This document shows, piece after piece, positions 1 to 12,100 of a stretch of DNA of 64,000 nt (its first letter is position 1; each line of letters starts with the position of its first letter). Location of the stretch: NCBI GenBank assembly GCA_032716605.1, contig CM064502.1:36618395-36682394 (forward strand), given 5' to 3'. The position numbers and the translations under genes are program-made. This DNA is from Paralithodes platypus (Eukaryota; Arthropoda; Malacostraca; Decapoda; Lithodidae). Under the pieces are notes generated by a model, which saw only the letters and a list, made by a program, of their open reading frames with translations, had not been told where the DNA came from and made no database searches.

Positions 1-125
1 GTGAAGACCGTGACCTCCGAGGGTATAGCCAAACACGAGTCTGCCAGGAGTTGTAGGAGAGTGTGGCTGCTTAGTTCCGGGAAGCTTGACGATACCAACA
101 CTTCGTCTGAGGAACACTGGAGGAG
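1..125 (-). CDS. BTB gene, BACK-domain exon (partial, runs off the window)
   Basis: The acceptor tttttag|CTC (AG at 127-126) opens a frame that stays open to base 1: LLQCSSDEVLVSSS, then FPELSSHTLLQLLADSC and IPSEVTVF. The motif pattern L..L......IPSE..VF is typical of BACK domains. The exon continues beyond the left edge. Its first 38 bases and upstream intron are duplicated at 211-297. Confidence 0.85.
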
Positions 126-3026
126 CTAAAAATAAAATGAAGCTCTTGTTAGATCTCTCGATTCAGCTAAAGGGGTAGTGCTTGTTTTTTTTTTTGTAAT
201 ATCGATGTATATTGATGATAGCAACACTTCGTCTGAGGAACACTGGAGGAGCTGAACACAAAATGAAGCTCTTGTTAGTTCTCTCAATGCAGTTAACCCT
301 TTGAGCACCAGCGACCGAATGGATACAACCCAGAGGGAGAAAAGTAAAACATTACTGTACCGTGTGTATCTTACCTGGCGACAGGTGTGCAGCAGTGTGT
401 CGTCCCCCAGCACCACCGCCGCCTGGTACACCTCAGCCACACTACCAGACCCCACCTCTTGCTGCAGGTACTGAACACAAAGGTTTTACACATTAATAAG
501 ATGCAGTAGCAAAGAGGCCCACACAGAAAAGCTAGGGTGGCGGCTATTGCAGAGTCCAGGCAAGAGGGACACAAACTCCAGCCTTTTTCAACCACCATAC
601 ACCCTACTAGCATGCAGCCAACCTCACCCAGCAGCCACAGACAACAGAGCAGGTACCACCAGAAACACTATGCTGGGCCGTAACCTTTGGGCAATTATAG
701 CCTGAAATTGACCTAGACAAGACGTCGCCACCAGAAGAAGGACCATCACAGGCGATCAACGAACACCAAAACTAGCCTACTCTGGCTAATGATCGAGGCT
801 TAGCCACAAGTCCGGCCCGAGGCAAACATTGTGAACATGTTTCTCGGGTAGCTTTTGGATTGTCTGGTGCAAACAACACTAAATCAACTAGTGATTGAGG
901 CCTAGTTGCAAGTCCAGCGCGAGTCAGACTTACAGAATCTGATTCTTAGTTAGTTGTTTGGCCAGGGGAGCCTGAACTTGGTCAAGACAGTTAACCCCAG
1001 GCTTACGAAAAATATGGGAGCCACCATGCAGACGGACAGCTGAGTAGGACCACTACCAGCCAAGAAGAAATTGTGGGATAGAAGTTCCACTACCCAATCC
1101 AACTCAAAAAGTGCAGAGAAGAACGTACAATGGGATACTTCACCTCCACCCTTAAGGGGAGGTATTTAGTGTGTTCCCTAGACCTCCATCAAGCTTAAAA
1201 TTACACCCCCTTGAGGCCCTTTCAAGATAAATTAGTAAATTTTTCGGTAGAAAAATTTCCCGGCCGAAGGCCGGTTCCTCTTAAATTACAGGCTCGCAAT
1301 CGCTCGCCAGGATAAAATCGACACCTGAATTGAACGAAAGGTCTTAATATGGGGTTAAAGTTCTTAAAATCGCTAATCTAATGGGGCAAACGTTTTATAA
1401 TATCAAAAGCAATGTGGCTAAACATGAGGGAGAAAGGGGTCAAGAAAAAAATCCCTCAAGTGGAGATCTCCCCAGGGGAGGGGGGTCACCTGTTTTTTTT
1501 TATCTTTTTCTTCTTTTCTCTCTTTCTCTGGGTTGCATACATTCGGCCCCATTCAGTCAACTGTTTTAAGACGTTTATCCTCATCCAGGTGTAGATTTCT
1601 TCCTGGCGAGCGATAGCAAGCCAGCATTGTATGGAGAAATCCGGCTTCGCCGGAGAAATTTTTCTATCGAAAAATGTACAAATTTAGCTTGCTGTCAAAA
1701 CAGAAATATATATATGCGGGCTCGCTACCGCTCGCCAGGAAAATATTGACACCTGGATGGGGTAAACGTCTTAAAACAGTAGGCTGAATGGGGCTGAATG
1801 GATACAAGCCAAAGAGAGAGGGAGAGAAAGAAAAAACAGCGAGGTGGCTCCAAAGATAAAAACAGCGACCGGTTATTTAGGCTTATTAAGCTCGAAATCC
1901 TGAAAATACTATTAGGTGTTTAATCAACAAGAGTAAACATCCCTTCATATGCAAGTGAAATGTTATTAGTGAACACCCATTGGAATTTTTGTTCTCCAAA
2001 CTTTTCCTGTATTTCTAAAAACGTTATATAGCGATCTTTGAAATTGAAATGCTCAGTAACTACTGGTCGTATGAGGATCGTACACATATAAATGCTCAGT
2101 AACTACTGGTTGTATGAGGATCGTACACATGTAAATGGAAAGAGCGTAAAATACTGTACAACCTCAATTACGCTTTATCTTCTACTCTGCCGAGTTCCTG
2201 CATAAAATATTGTATAAACAAACAAAAGTTAAAAATATTCACCTAATTACCTTAGACTTTCACATGTTTTTCTCAAAACTGTTTTGCCGCACTTTGGGAT
2301 CTTATAATAAATGTATTATTGGACCTATCGGAATGGTATATATACCATTGGAAAGGGAATTAAAAACACTATATTATGTATACAGCTAATTTACTCTAGC
2401 CAACTTTGTTTGTTTGCAGCATGTTGTCACAGTCGTAAAATTATACAAAATAATTTCACCTTAATTGATAATCACCTAAATCCAAAAATAGACAAAATAT
2501 GTAAGCAGTTGTTTATAGAAACTACAGACACACATTTTGTGAGTTGTTTTATCACATTCAACAGGTGCTATAGTGATTTATGTAGGAGTTTTATGCGTCT
2601 TAGTAGTGCTATAATATTAAATTTTGTTTTACCTACATTGAAGGAAAAAGAAAAAACAAATGTTTGACCTAGTTTTATGGTTACATACACCTTTGCCAAA
2701 TTGCATTTACATTGCAAGTAAGACCTGGAAGTTAGTAAATAACCGGTCGGTCCCCTTAACAAGCTTACATCTTTTCTATCCTAAATAACCTAGAGCAGTG
2801 TGTATTGAAAGATCAAACAAAAACTGCTTTGGAAGGTAAACTGAGGTTGCCATCTGTTTAGGTGAGGCACGGAAAGGATCAGCAAAGGAGGCCAGGTGAT
2901 GCAGCAGGATTCCAGTTGTCCTTAACACCATCATGTAGAACTCCCCGGGAGTACCGCCCTGTTCGGCTTGTGCCTGCAGCCTCCTTTTTTCCTCATTTAC
3001 ACCTTTTCAATGTGGCATGAAATTAC

Positions 3027-3115
<89 letters not shown>

Positions 3116-6100
3116 TAAATGGATCTGTTAACGTACCTGTGAGCATTTTGTAACAAGGTTGTCCATCTGGTACTTGACAGCCAGGTGGTATACCTGTATG
3201 GCCAGCGGTACGTCTTTCAGGTGTGTCTCCCCTCTATATATATGGTCCAGCAGCCAGGTGAAGGCGGAGGGAGGGTCTTCAGGCAGGACCAGAGTATCAC
3301 CTTCAGCCAACGGACCAAACAACATGGCCTCAAACACGGGAGAGCTCATGGCCAAAACCAGACGGTGGGCCTGAAAACAAACATTCCAGCTCTTAAGAGG
3401 AGCTGGGTCTTTTTCTGGGCCCCTTTCTCCCTCGTGTTTAGCCCCATTAGTTTGGCTCACTAGTTTGGGGATTTTAACACCATTCGCCCAATTTTGTTGT
3501 AAATTTGAAGACATTTCGTGCCATTTATATGTAATTTTAAGAGAAACCAGCCTTCGGCCGAGATATTTTTCTACCGAGATTTGTGTCTAGCGATGAATCT
3601 GAAAAATAGATGAATAGATGAATTTATAGACCAAAACAAAAACCAGCCACTGTCTCCTTAAATTTCTTAATATATATTTTACTGCTAGTATAGGTCTAAC
3701 AATAAGTATAATCTACAGGCAGAAACTGAAATATATTAACACTATGTCCGTGAGAGTTGGCCGGAACATAATACTTTCACCAATAGTGCCAAGAAGCTGA
3801 AATGTCTGTTCCGAATTGCTAGAGAAGCTAGTTTTCATTAATATATTATCTATTCAAATCTATATGTACTGACGTTTCCCAATAATGTATAAATACCATT
3901 GCATTGGTCAGTAGGAAAGTGTACAGGTCCCCCATACAAAAATCGTATATACAGTGTATATTGCCATCGCTATATAAAATATGATTATATAATTTATATG
4001 CATGCTCAGGGAAAGTGTTGGCATCAGCGACATGCAGTTTGGATTTATGCTGGGACGTGGCACAACTGATGATATCTCCAGTCTTAGGCAACTGCAAGGG
4101 TTCTTAGAGAAAAACAGGGCATTATACCTAGTTTTTGACCGGTTGCCAAAGGAAGTAATGCAGTGGGCTATGCGAAAACTCGGAGTAGAAGAGTGGCTAG
4201 TGTGACGTTGACCACTCCGTTAGAACCGCATGGCTTGTCCTACAGTGACTCGCTAGGATCGCCAGGGCAGTGGATGTGGCGACAGTTGGTGTATTGTTGT
4301 GTGCTTTATTTCATATGAAAGCTCGTGTCATGGGCAGTCCAGAAAGGCTCTTTGTTTTCACCCATGTCAAGGCTTTATATATTTCATTGAAAAGTATATG
4401 TTTTATCATTAAGTAGTAATGATAGGAGTTGAGAGAGAGAGAGAGAGAGAGAGAGTAGAACAGAGTGGGGGTAGGCGCGCAGTGTTTTGCTATACTCGAT
4501 GACGTCATAGCTGGCTGGCTTCTCGGGGATTGGTTAGAGGAGTTTTTTACCATGCTTGATGACGTCATGTTTAGCTAGCTACTTTGGTAGTGGCTAGAGG
4601 ACTTATTACCGCGCTTTGACTACGCGGTATATATACAGCCTCCTCACCACTCTCTCCCTCAGATCTGGTTTCTAGAATGCATCTCTCTTATCCCTTGATA
4701 CCTGTTTCCCGCTCTGCACCTGAGAATCTTTTCCTCTGCCTACCTCTCTCTTTTTCCATATCTTTCACCACCTTTTATTAATACTATATCCCCTCTGGTT
4801 AACTCTGCAAAATCAGCTTCATGCTGGCCAGTTGTATGGTGTGTTAAGGTCTGATATAACCTATGTATGTTTAGTTGTTAAGATAAGTTGATCACAAAGC
4901 ATTGGTTGGCATTCATATTGTTTAGTACCGCTTCCTATAATTATTAGTGTTCTGCTGGATTAGATAATGCTAGACTAGGAGTCTGATATTATAAGGTATT
5001 GTTTCCTATGAGTGCTGGCTTTAGTTAAAAGCTGCACGACATACCTGAGAACTGGAGTTGATTGAGTAAATTCTAGTCTGTGTGCCATTGAGAGTAGAGC
5101 ATGCACGAATGAGGGCTTTTTACCTATACCATTCTGCACTGTTCTAAGCTCGGTTGTTTTTCTTTGAGGTACGCCAGGAGAACGCTTGATACTTCGGTAT
5201 TAAGGTTTCTCAAGAGAGCTACCCTTCACTATAACGTAATATTTGACGCACAGACTTGAGATTTGCACTAGGCTATGCGGCATGCCATGCGCACCAGTAT
5301 CTCGTATCATTGACTCTAGCTAGACTTTATCAATCAAAAAATACTAAAATGGGGAGATCAATTGATTCAGATAGCGATATAGAGTGCCTCCAAAGGGATC
5401 TAGATACCTTACATGAATGGTCAGTAAATTGGCAGATGAAGTTTAACATTGACAAATGCAAGGAATTAAAGATAGGGAAGATGCATACAAATGTTAAATA
5501 TAAACTAGCTAATTTAGAATTAGAAAATTCAGACTGTGAGAAAGATCTAGGTGTGTTTGTTAGCAATTATTTGAAGCCTAGAAAACAGTGTATAAGCGTT
5601 CGTAATAAGGCAAACAGGATTCTCGGGTTCATCTCTAGGAGTGTGAGTAACAGAACTGCTGATGTTATCTTAAAACTTTACTTGTCATTAGTGAGACCCC
5701 ATATGGATTATGCTGTCCAATTTTGGTGTCCTTATTACAGAATGGACATAGATTCATTGGAGAGAGTACAGCGTAGAATGACAAAAATGATCCATAATAT
5801 TAGAAATCTTTCGTATGAAGAAAGGTTGAAGAAATTAGGTTTACATTCGTTAGAGAGACGCAGAGTTAGAGGGGATATGGTAGAGGTGTTCAAGTGGGTT
5901 AGTGGGATTAACAAAGGGGACATGACAAATGTACTAAAGCTCAGTGATAGCGAAAGAACTCGTACCAATGGTTTCAAATTAGATAAATTTCGTTTCAGAA
6001 AAGATATAGGCAAATATTGGTTTGGTAACAGAGTTGTAGATGGGTGGAATGGACTACCAAGTGCTATGGTGGGGTCTAAAACGGTGGGGAGCTTTAAGAT

Positions 6101-9100
6101 AAAATTGGATAAGCATATGGACGAGAAGGGTTGGGTGTGAGGGGGGATCAGCCGGGTTGGGCCAATCAGCACTCTGCATACCCCCATAATCCTGCGTTAA
6201 TCTCTAACCGTTTTGGTAAGATGATCCTCAGGGTATTAGAGTGTTGAGCCTATAATTGGGCTTTGTAATTGAACTGGGGTTGTGTGGGACAGGGATCTGC
6301 CTTGCTTAGGCCAATCGGCTTTCTGCAGACTCCCATTTTCTTATGTTCTTATGTTCTTATGTTCTAATCATAGTAGACATTAAGTATATTAAACCAAGTA
6401 CTCTTATTATGCATACCCATTTATTATTACACAAGCATTTCGCAGCCTAGTTTGATGTATTGAGACACAAACGACTTAGGCTCTTTTTGTTGATAGGAAT
6501 ACTGCATTGTTGTGGCGATTATTATTGTTGTAGTGTTTAGGATATTCTTGGCTCCGACGGCATTATATATTCTGCCTTTTTGTGTGCATAGCCTGCACGA
6601 GCATTGTTCCGCTGCCTGCCTTTTTTGGGTTCCATTTCCGATACGAGCATCTTTATAGCATCTAACATTTAAAGAAGATTCCTTGTTGGTGTTGAAGGAC
6701 TTTAGTGCACTTTCTTTCATGCAGGAGTGCCTGACATTTATTGATTAAAGTAACGTAAGCTGTAACGTCTCTTACCACCTTACTTTGCATACCATAACCA
6801 AGCACCTTCGGTTATAGGTAGTAATAGGCTGTTTTCACATAACATTAAGCCTAGAGTAGACGCACATTTATTGAGAGTTTAATAACCTATTATTACATAT
6901 AGAACTCTGTAGAGTATTTGTGTTCTTTGTTCACTGGGAATATACATCAGAGGTTGGATCTAGCGCTTTCCGTTGTAGCATTTATGCCATTACTAGTCCA
7001 ATGAATAAGAGCCCTGATATATTTAAACCTCAGTCGTAACACTAGAGTGTGTGATAATGAGAATGTATGAGGTGTCACGGGCAGCAGTTAGAGTGAATGG
7101 GGGCCTGAGCAAAGAGTTCCCAGTGAAAGTTGGAGCTCACCAAGGTTCAGTGCAGAGCCCATTACTGTTTGTTTTAGTCCTGGAGGCTCTGCCAAGGGAC
7201 TTTAGGACAGGGCTCCCATGGGAGTTGTTATATGCAGATGATATAGTTCTTATCACAAATAGTGCACAGGGAGCAGAGGCAAAGTTCAAAAGATAGAGGG
7301 AGGGTATGGCAAACAAGGGTCTAAGAGTTAACATAAATAAAACAAAATACATGATTAGTGGAGTAGGGTGCGGAGCTATGGAAAGAAGCGGTGACTATCC
7401 ATGCGCATTATTGCATTATTCGGGAAGGGGGTGGGAAGTAACGCAATTCAATGAGGCGCCTGTAGTGACTGGTGTTACGACTGGGGTTCAAATATATCAG
7501 GGCTCTTATTCATTGGACTAGTAATGGCATAAATGCTACAACGGAAAGCGCTAGATCCAACCTCTGATGTATATTCCCAGTGAACAAAGAACACAAATAC
7601 TCTACAGAGTTCTATATGCAATAATAGGCTATCAAACTCTCAATAAATGTGCGTCTACTCTAGGCTTAATGTTATGTGAAAACAGCCTATTACTACCTAT
7701 TAAAATGTAAAACTTGCAAACTAAACAAACCAAAATTGGGACAAGGACAATATAAAGTCAAATTAAATTATCAAAATCGCTATGTGGAAACAACGTTTAC
7801 TAAAATGAAAATTATTAAATAAAAGAACACAATCCACCACATAGGGTGTACATTACTACATGAGCAAGTTAATCTGTTTCCCAAGCAAACTAATCGCACA
7901 TATAACAACGCACTATCGTCACGTTAAAGGAAGTAGTCAAGTTTGGGAAGTCCGGGACGTTCTGGCAAATTTTACTAAACTCTGCATGAATAAAGAAACT
8001 ATATGTTAAATGTCAAAATATTATTTAAAATCAAATTTGCAACATGACAAGACATTAAAATAGTACAAAATACAAATATTGATAAGATATCTATACTATT
8101 ATAAAATAATATATAAAATACAGTACAGCACTCACTAACGATAGTGCTATCGGGTAGGTACCTGTAAGCATAGCATGCCTCAAGTGACCCCTATCAATAA
8201 CTACCCTACAAATAACCTACATTTATAGCACACTTAAACTAAGGAAATCGCAAAAGTAAGCAATTGATACTATCGACAATGAATACATATAATATAAAGA
8301 CAAATAATTACAAAATATGAAGTAACAACAGATTTAAACAAAGAGTACTCTTTTAACAAGAACAATAAATTTAAAAAATCATCAATATTAATATTAATAA
8401 TAATAATAATAGAAAAAGAAAAAGATAAACAATAAATACAGACAAAAAGTAAGCAGAGGTTATACAAGAAACTTCAAGTTAAAAATGCTTGATTAAACTT
8501 ATTGATGTCAAATTTTAGAATACAGTCACAATAATTGACCCTAAAAAGATTAAATTTATGGAACAATTTACTTGCCTCAAAACCTCTGTCCACTAAGAGT
8601 CTGTATAGTAACCTAGCTCTAGCCCAAAAGTCATCTACTTTAGTGCAGATTTTACAAAATCTTATTAATTGGGAATAAAAACAATTATAAGTTATTTTAC
8701 TATCGATATTACTACTAGGGAAAGGAAAGTTTATTACGTTAAAATTAAAATCATCAACTTTGTGATATACTTTAAGTATGCACTGTTCATTAACAATCTC
8801 TATATTTATATCAAGAAAATTTTCAACTTTATAATTTACGTTACATTGTGTGAGGGGAATAGAATTAGGGTAAATAAGTTTAGCAACTTGATTAAAATTT
8901 AACAAATTGCAAACAAGAATATCATCAATATATCTACTATTATTACTTAACAGTTTAGCAAGTGCTAATTTTTCTGGAATTTTATTTTTCTTGCTACTGT
9001 CAACTAAGTCTTATATATTTAAATTCTAAAGCAAGCAAGAATAAGTCTGCAATTAAAGGGCTAGCATTTCCACCCATAGGAATTCCTAATATTTGTTTGA

Positions 9101-12100
9101 AAATGTACGGCCCGAATCTAACATAAGTATTGAAAAGGAGGAATTTAAGGGCATCTTTAAGTTTAGTTCTATCAAAATATACAGAACTAGTGGGAGTAGA
9201 GCTAAGTGATGCATTATTAAAATATGTATAAACATTTATGAAATAATTACCATTCCTAATGAACCTGTCAAAGTGCAAATCTATAATAAAGCAAAGCTAC
9301 CTATAACCGAAGGTGCTTGGTTATGGTATGCAAAGTAAGGTGGTAAGAGAAGTTACAGCTTATGTTACTTTAATCAATAAATGTCAGGCACTCCTGCATG
9401 AAAGAAAGTGCACTAAAATCCTTCAACACTAACAAGGAATCTTCTTTAAATGTTAGATGCTATAAAGATGCTCGTATCGGAAATGGAACCCAAAAAGGCA
9501 GGCAGCGGAACAATGCTCGTGCAGGCTATGCACACAAAAAGGCAGAATATATAATGCCGTCGGAGCCAAGAATATCCTAAACACTACAACAATAATAATA
9601 ATCGCCACGACAATGCAGTATTCCTATCAACAAAAAGAGCCTAAGTCGTTTGTGTCTCAATACATCAAACTAGGCTGCGAAATGCTTGTGTAATAATAAA
9701 TGGGTATGCATAAAAAGAGTACTTGGTTTAATATACTTAATGTCTACTATGATTGATAAAGTCTAGCTAGAGTCAATGATACGAAATACTGGTGCGCATG
9801 GCATGCTGCATAGCCTAGTGCAAATCTCAAGTCTGTGCGTCAAATATTACGTTATAATGAAGGGTAGCTCTCTTGAGAAACCTTAATACCGAAGTATTAA
9901 GCGTTCTCCTGGCGTACCTCAAAGACAAACAATCGAGACTAGAACAGTGCAGAATGGTATAGGCAAAAAGCCCTCATTCGTGCATGCTCTACTCTCAATG
10001 GCACACAGACTAGAATTTACTCAATCAACTCCAGTTCTCAGGTATGTCGTGCAGCTTTTAACTAAAGCCAGCACTCATAGGAAACAATACCTTATAATAT
10101 CAGACTCCTAGTCTAGCATTATCTAATCCAGCAGAACACTAGTAATTATAGGAAGCGGCAATATGAAAGCCAACCATTGCTTCGTGATCAACTTATCTTA
10201 ACACTAACATACATGGGTTATATCAGACCTTAACACACAATACAACTGGCCAGCATGAAGCTGATTTTGCAGAGTTAACCAGAGGGGGTATAATATTAAT
10301 AAAAAGGTGGTGAAAGATATGGAAAATGAGAGAGATAGGCAGAGGAAAAGATTCTCAGGTGCGAAGCGGGGACAGATAGCAAGGGAAAAAAGATGAATGC
10401 GTTCTAGAAACCAGAACTGAGGGAGAGAGTGGCGAGGAACTGTATATATACTCGCACTAGCTCGAGGCGCGTGGGAAAAAAGCGGTTACAAGTCCTCTAG
10501 CCACTAGCAAGGGAGTTAACAGCATGGTAAGGACCTCTCTTAACCAACCCCCACGAGGCAGCCAGCCGTGACGTCATCGAGCAGGACAAAAACACTGCGC
10601 GCTCCCTCTCACTCTGTTCTACTCTCTCTCTCTCTCCCAGATCCCATCATTACTAGTTAATGATAAAACATATACTTTACAATTAAATATATAAAGCCTT
10701 GACATGGGTGAAAACAAAGAGCCTTTCTGGACTGCCCATGACACAAGCTTTCATATGAAATAAAGCACACTCTAATACATAAACTGTAGCCCCATCCACT
10801 GCCCTGGCGATCCTAGCGAGTCACTGTAGGACAAGCCATGCGGTTCTAACGGAGTGGTTAACGTCACACCCCCCCCAAGATTTTTCTCAGAGGCCCCAAG
10901 GCTCACAAAAATCTGATGGTTAGAACCCATGCTATATCTCCACTTCCCATCACCCAGCGGCAGTAAAATGTCTGGCACAGTTCTTCAACAAAACATTTTT
11001 CAAAATTATAACCCTCCCCAACACCATAGGTTAAATTATATGTAGTTATGCTCCTCAAGAGCGAGCTTCTCTAGCCCAGCATTCTGAGAGGAGTGCAACT
11101 CAGAATTACTGCTATAACATATTAAAAAAGTCAACTATCAAAGAAAGAGTTTTTATTTGATTTTTATGTTTATAATTTGTTTATTTCGGCTGCACTATAG
11201 GGGCAAACCTAGTTTTTTCTTCTATACCAAACGCTCAACTCCTGCTTTACGACCCAATACGCTGGGCTACAACCGCGAGCCAACAAGCACCAAGCGCAAA
11301 ATACAATTCAAACTAAAGCAGGAGGCTACCCGTGTGTCAATCTACCCAGGATCATATACCCTTGAACGACCATCTGCAACCACGTTGTCACAACCGGCAA
11401 TATGGCGTATGTCCAGGTTATATACCAATAACCTTAGTGACCACCTGGTCAGCCTCATATTCCGATTGTGAAACTGGTCCAAGAACTTGAGAGGGTGATG
11501 ATCTGGGTAAACTACAACGACCGGACCATAGGCTGGAACACAGACCTCGAAATGCCTCAGAGCAAGTACAACCGCCAGCAGCTCCTCCTCGACAACAGAG
11601 CAGCTCCCCTGGGCCGAATTGTACTTCTCCGAGCAGAAACTAACAGGATGCTCCAGCCCATCATCGTCCTTTTCCACAAGGACGGCACCAGCCCCCAGAC
11701 CACTAGCCTCCGTTCCTAGTTGGAAAGGTAGGCTAAAGTCAGGGGCCCTGAGGATCGGGTGAGTGCACAACAGGTGTTTTACTTCTCTAAACACCTTCTC
11801 ACACTCAGGCGCCCATTTGAACTTCTTATCCTTCCAGTTATCCTCCACCTGAGCTTGACTGTCCCGTTCTCCTTCTCCACCTTGACTGCTAAACGTCATC
11901 ACAGGCACAGTGAGAGGCTCAGGGGGGTGCCTCCCATACTCCTTCATGGGATTAACATGACATAACTGATTGCGCTTCCGTCTGTCTGGAGTGGCTACCA
12001 AGTAAACCAGGTCCGATAGCTCCTCCACCACCCTATAAGGACCAGTGTACTTCGCGGATAAGGGGTGACCTACAAGGGGCAGTAGAATCAACACTTCCTG

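Larger units (their letters stand above)
476..3136. other. BTB intron 2: repeats, no further gene
   Basis: It holds a GGCCGAAGGCC hairpin element (1156-1473) fused to a 374-bp-type fold-back element (about 1474-1852), a 41-bp direct duplication at 2048-2130 and a (TA)n tract at 3028-3116. The remaining AT-rich DNA shows nothing recognisable. The open frame at 2311-2667 has no protein-like features. Confidence 0.6.
4201..7041 (+). mobile_element. Solo LTR of the Gmr1-like family, with a nested LINE
   Basis: It starts TGTGACG and ends CGTAACA, matching the ends of the copy A LTRs read in sense on the plus strand. It is flanked on both sides by CTAG (4197-4200 and 7042-7045), a 4-bp target duplication. 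Without the nested LINE and its 5-bp duplication it is about 1807 bp, close to the 1792 bp of the copy A LTRs. No internal domain remains, so it arose by LTR-LTR recombination. Removing it rejoins the RTE frame around GAAGAGTGGCTAGAGTGTG. Confidence 0.9.
7473..10868 (-). repeat. 3' LTR of copy A, interrupted
   Basis: It runs TGTTACG to GTCACA on the plus strand. A 1596-bp insertion at 7701-9296, flanked by CTACCTAT, splits it. It contains one CRE (TGACGTCA, 10569-10576), and short open frames such as 9398-9580 recur in all LTR copies and are not genes. Confidence 0.9.

Noticed and set aside
2311..2667. 118-codon plus-strand frame
   Set aside because: AT-rich composition, no motif, no splice context and no relation to neighbours.
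9398..9580. 60-codon frame repeated at 15427 and, inverted, at 6427-6720
   Set aside because: Part of the LTR in all copies. It recurs because the LTR recurs and changes frame between copies.
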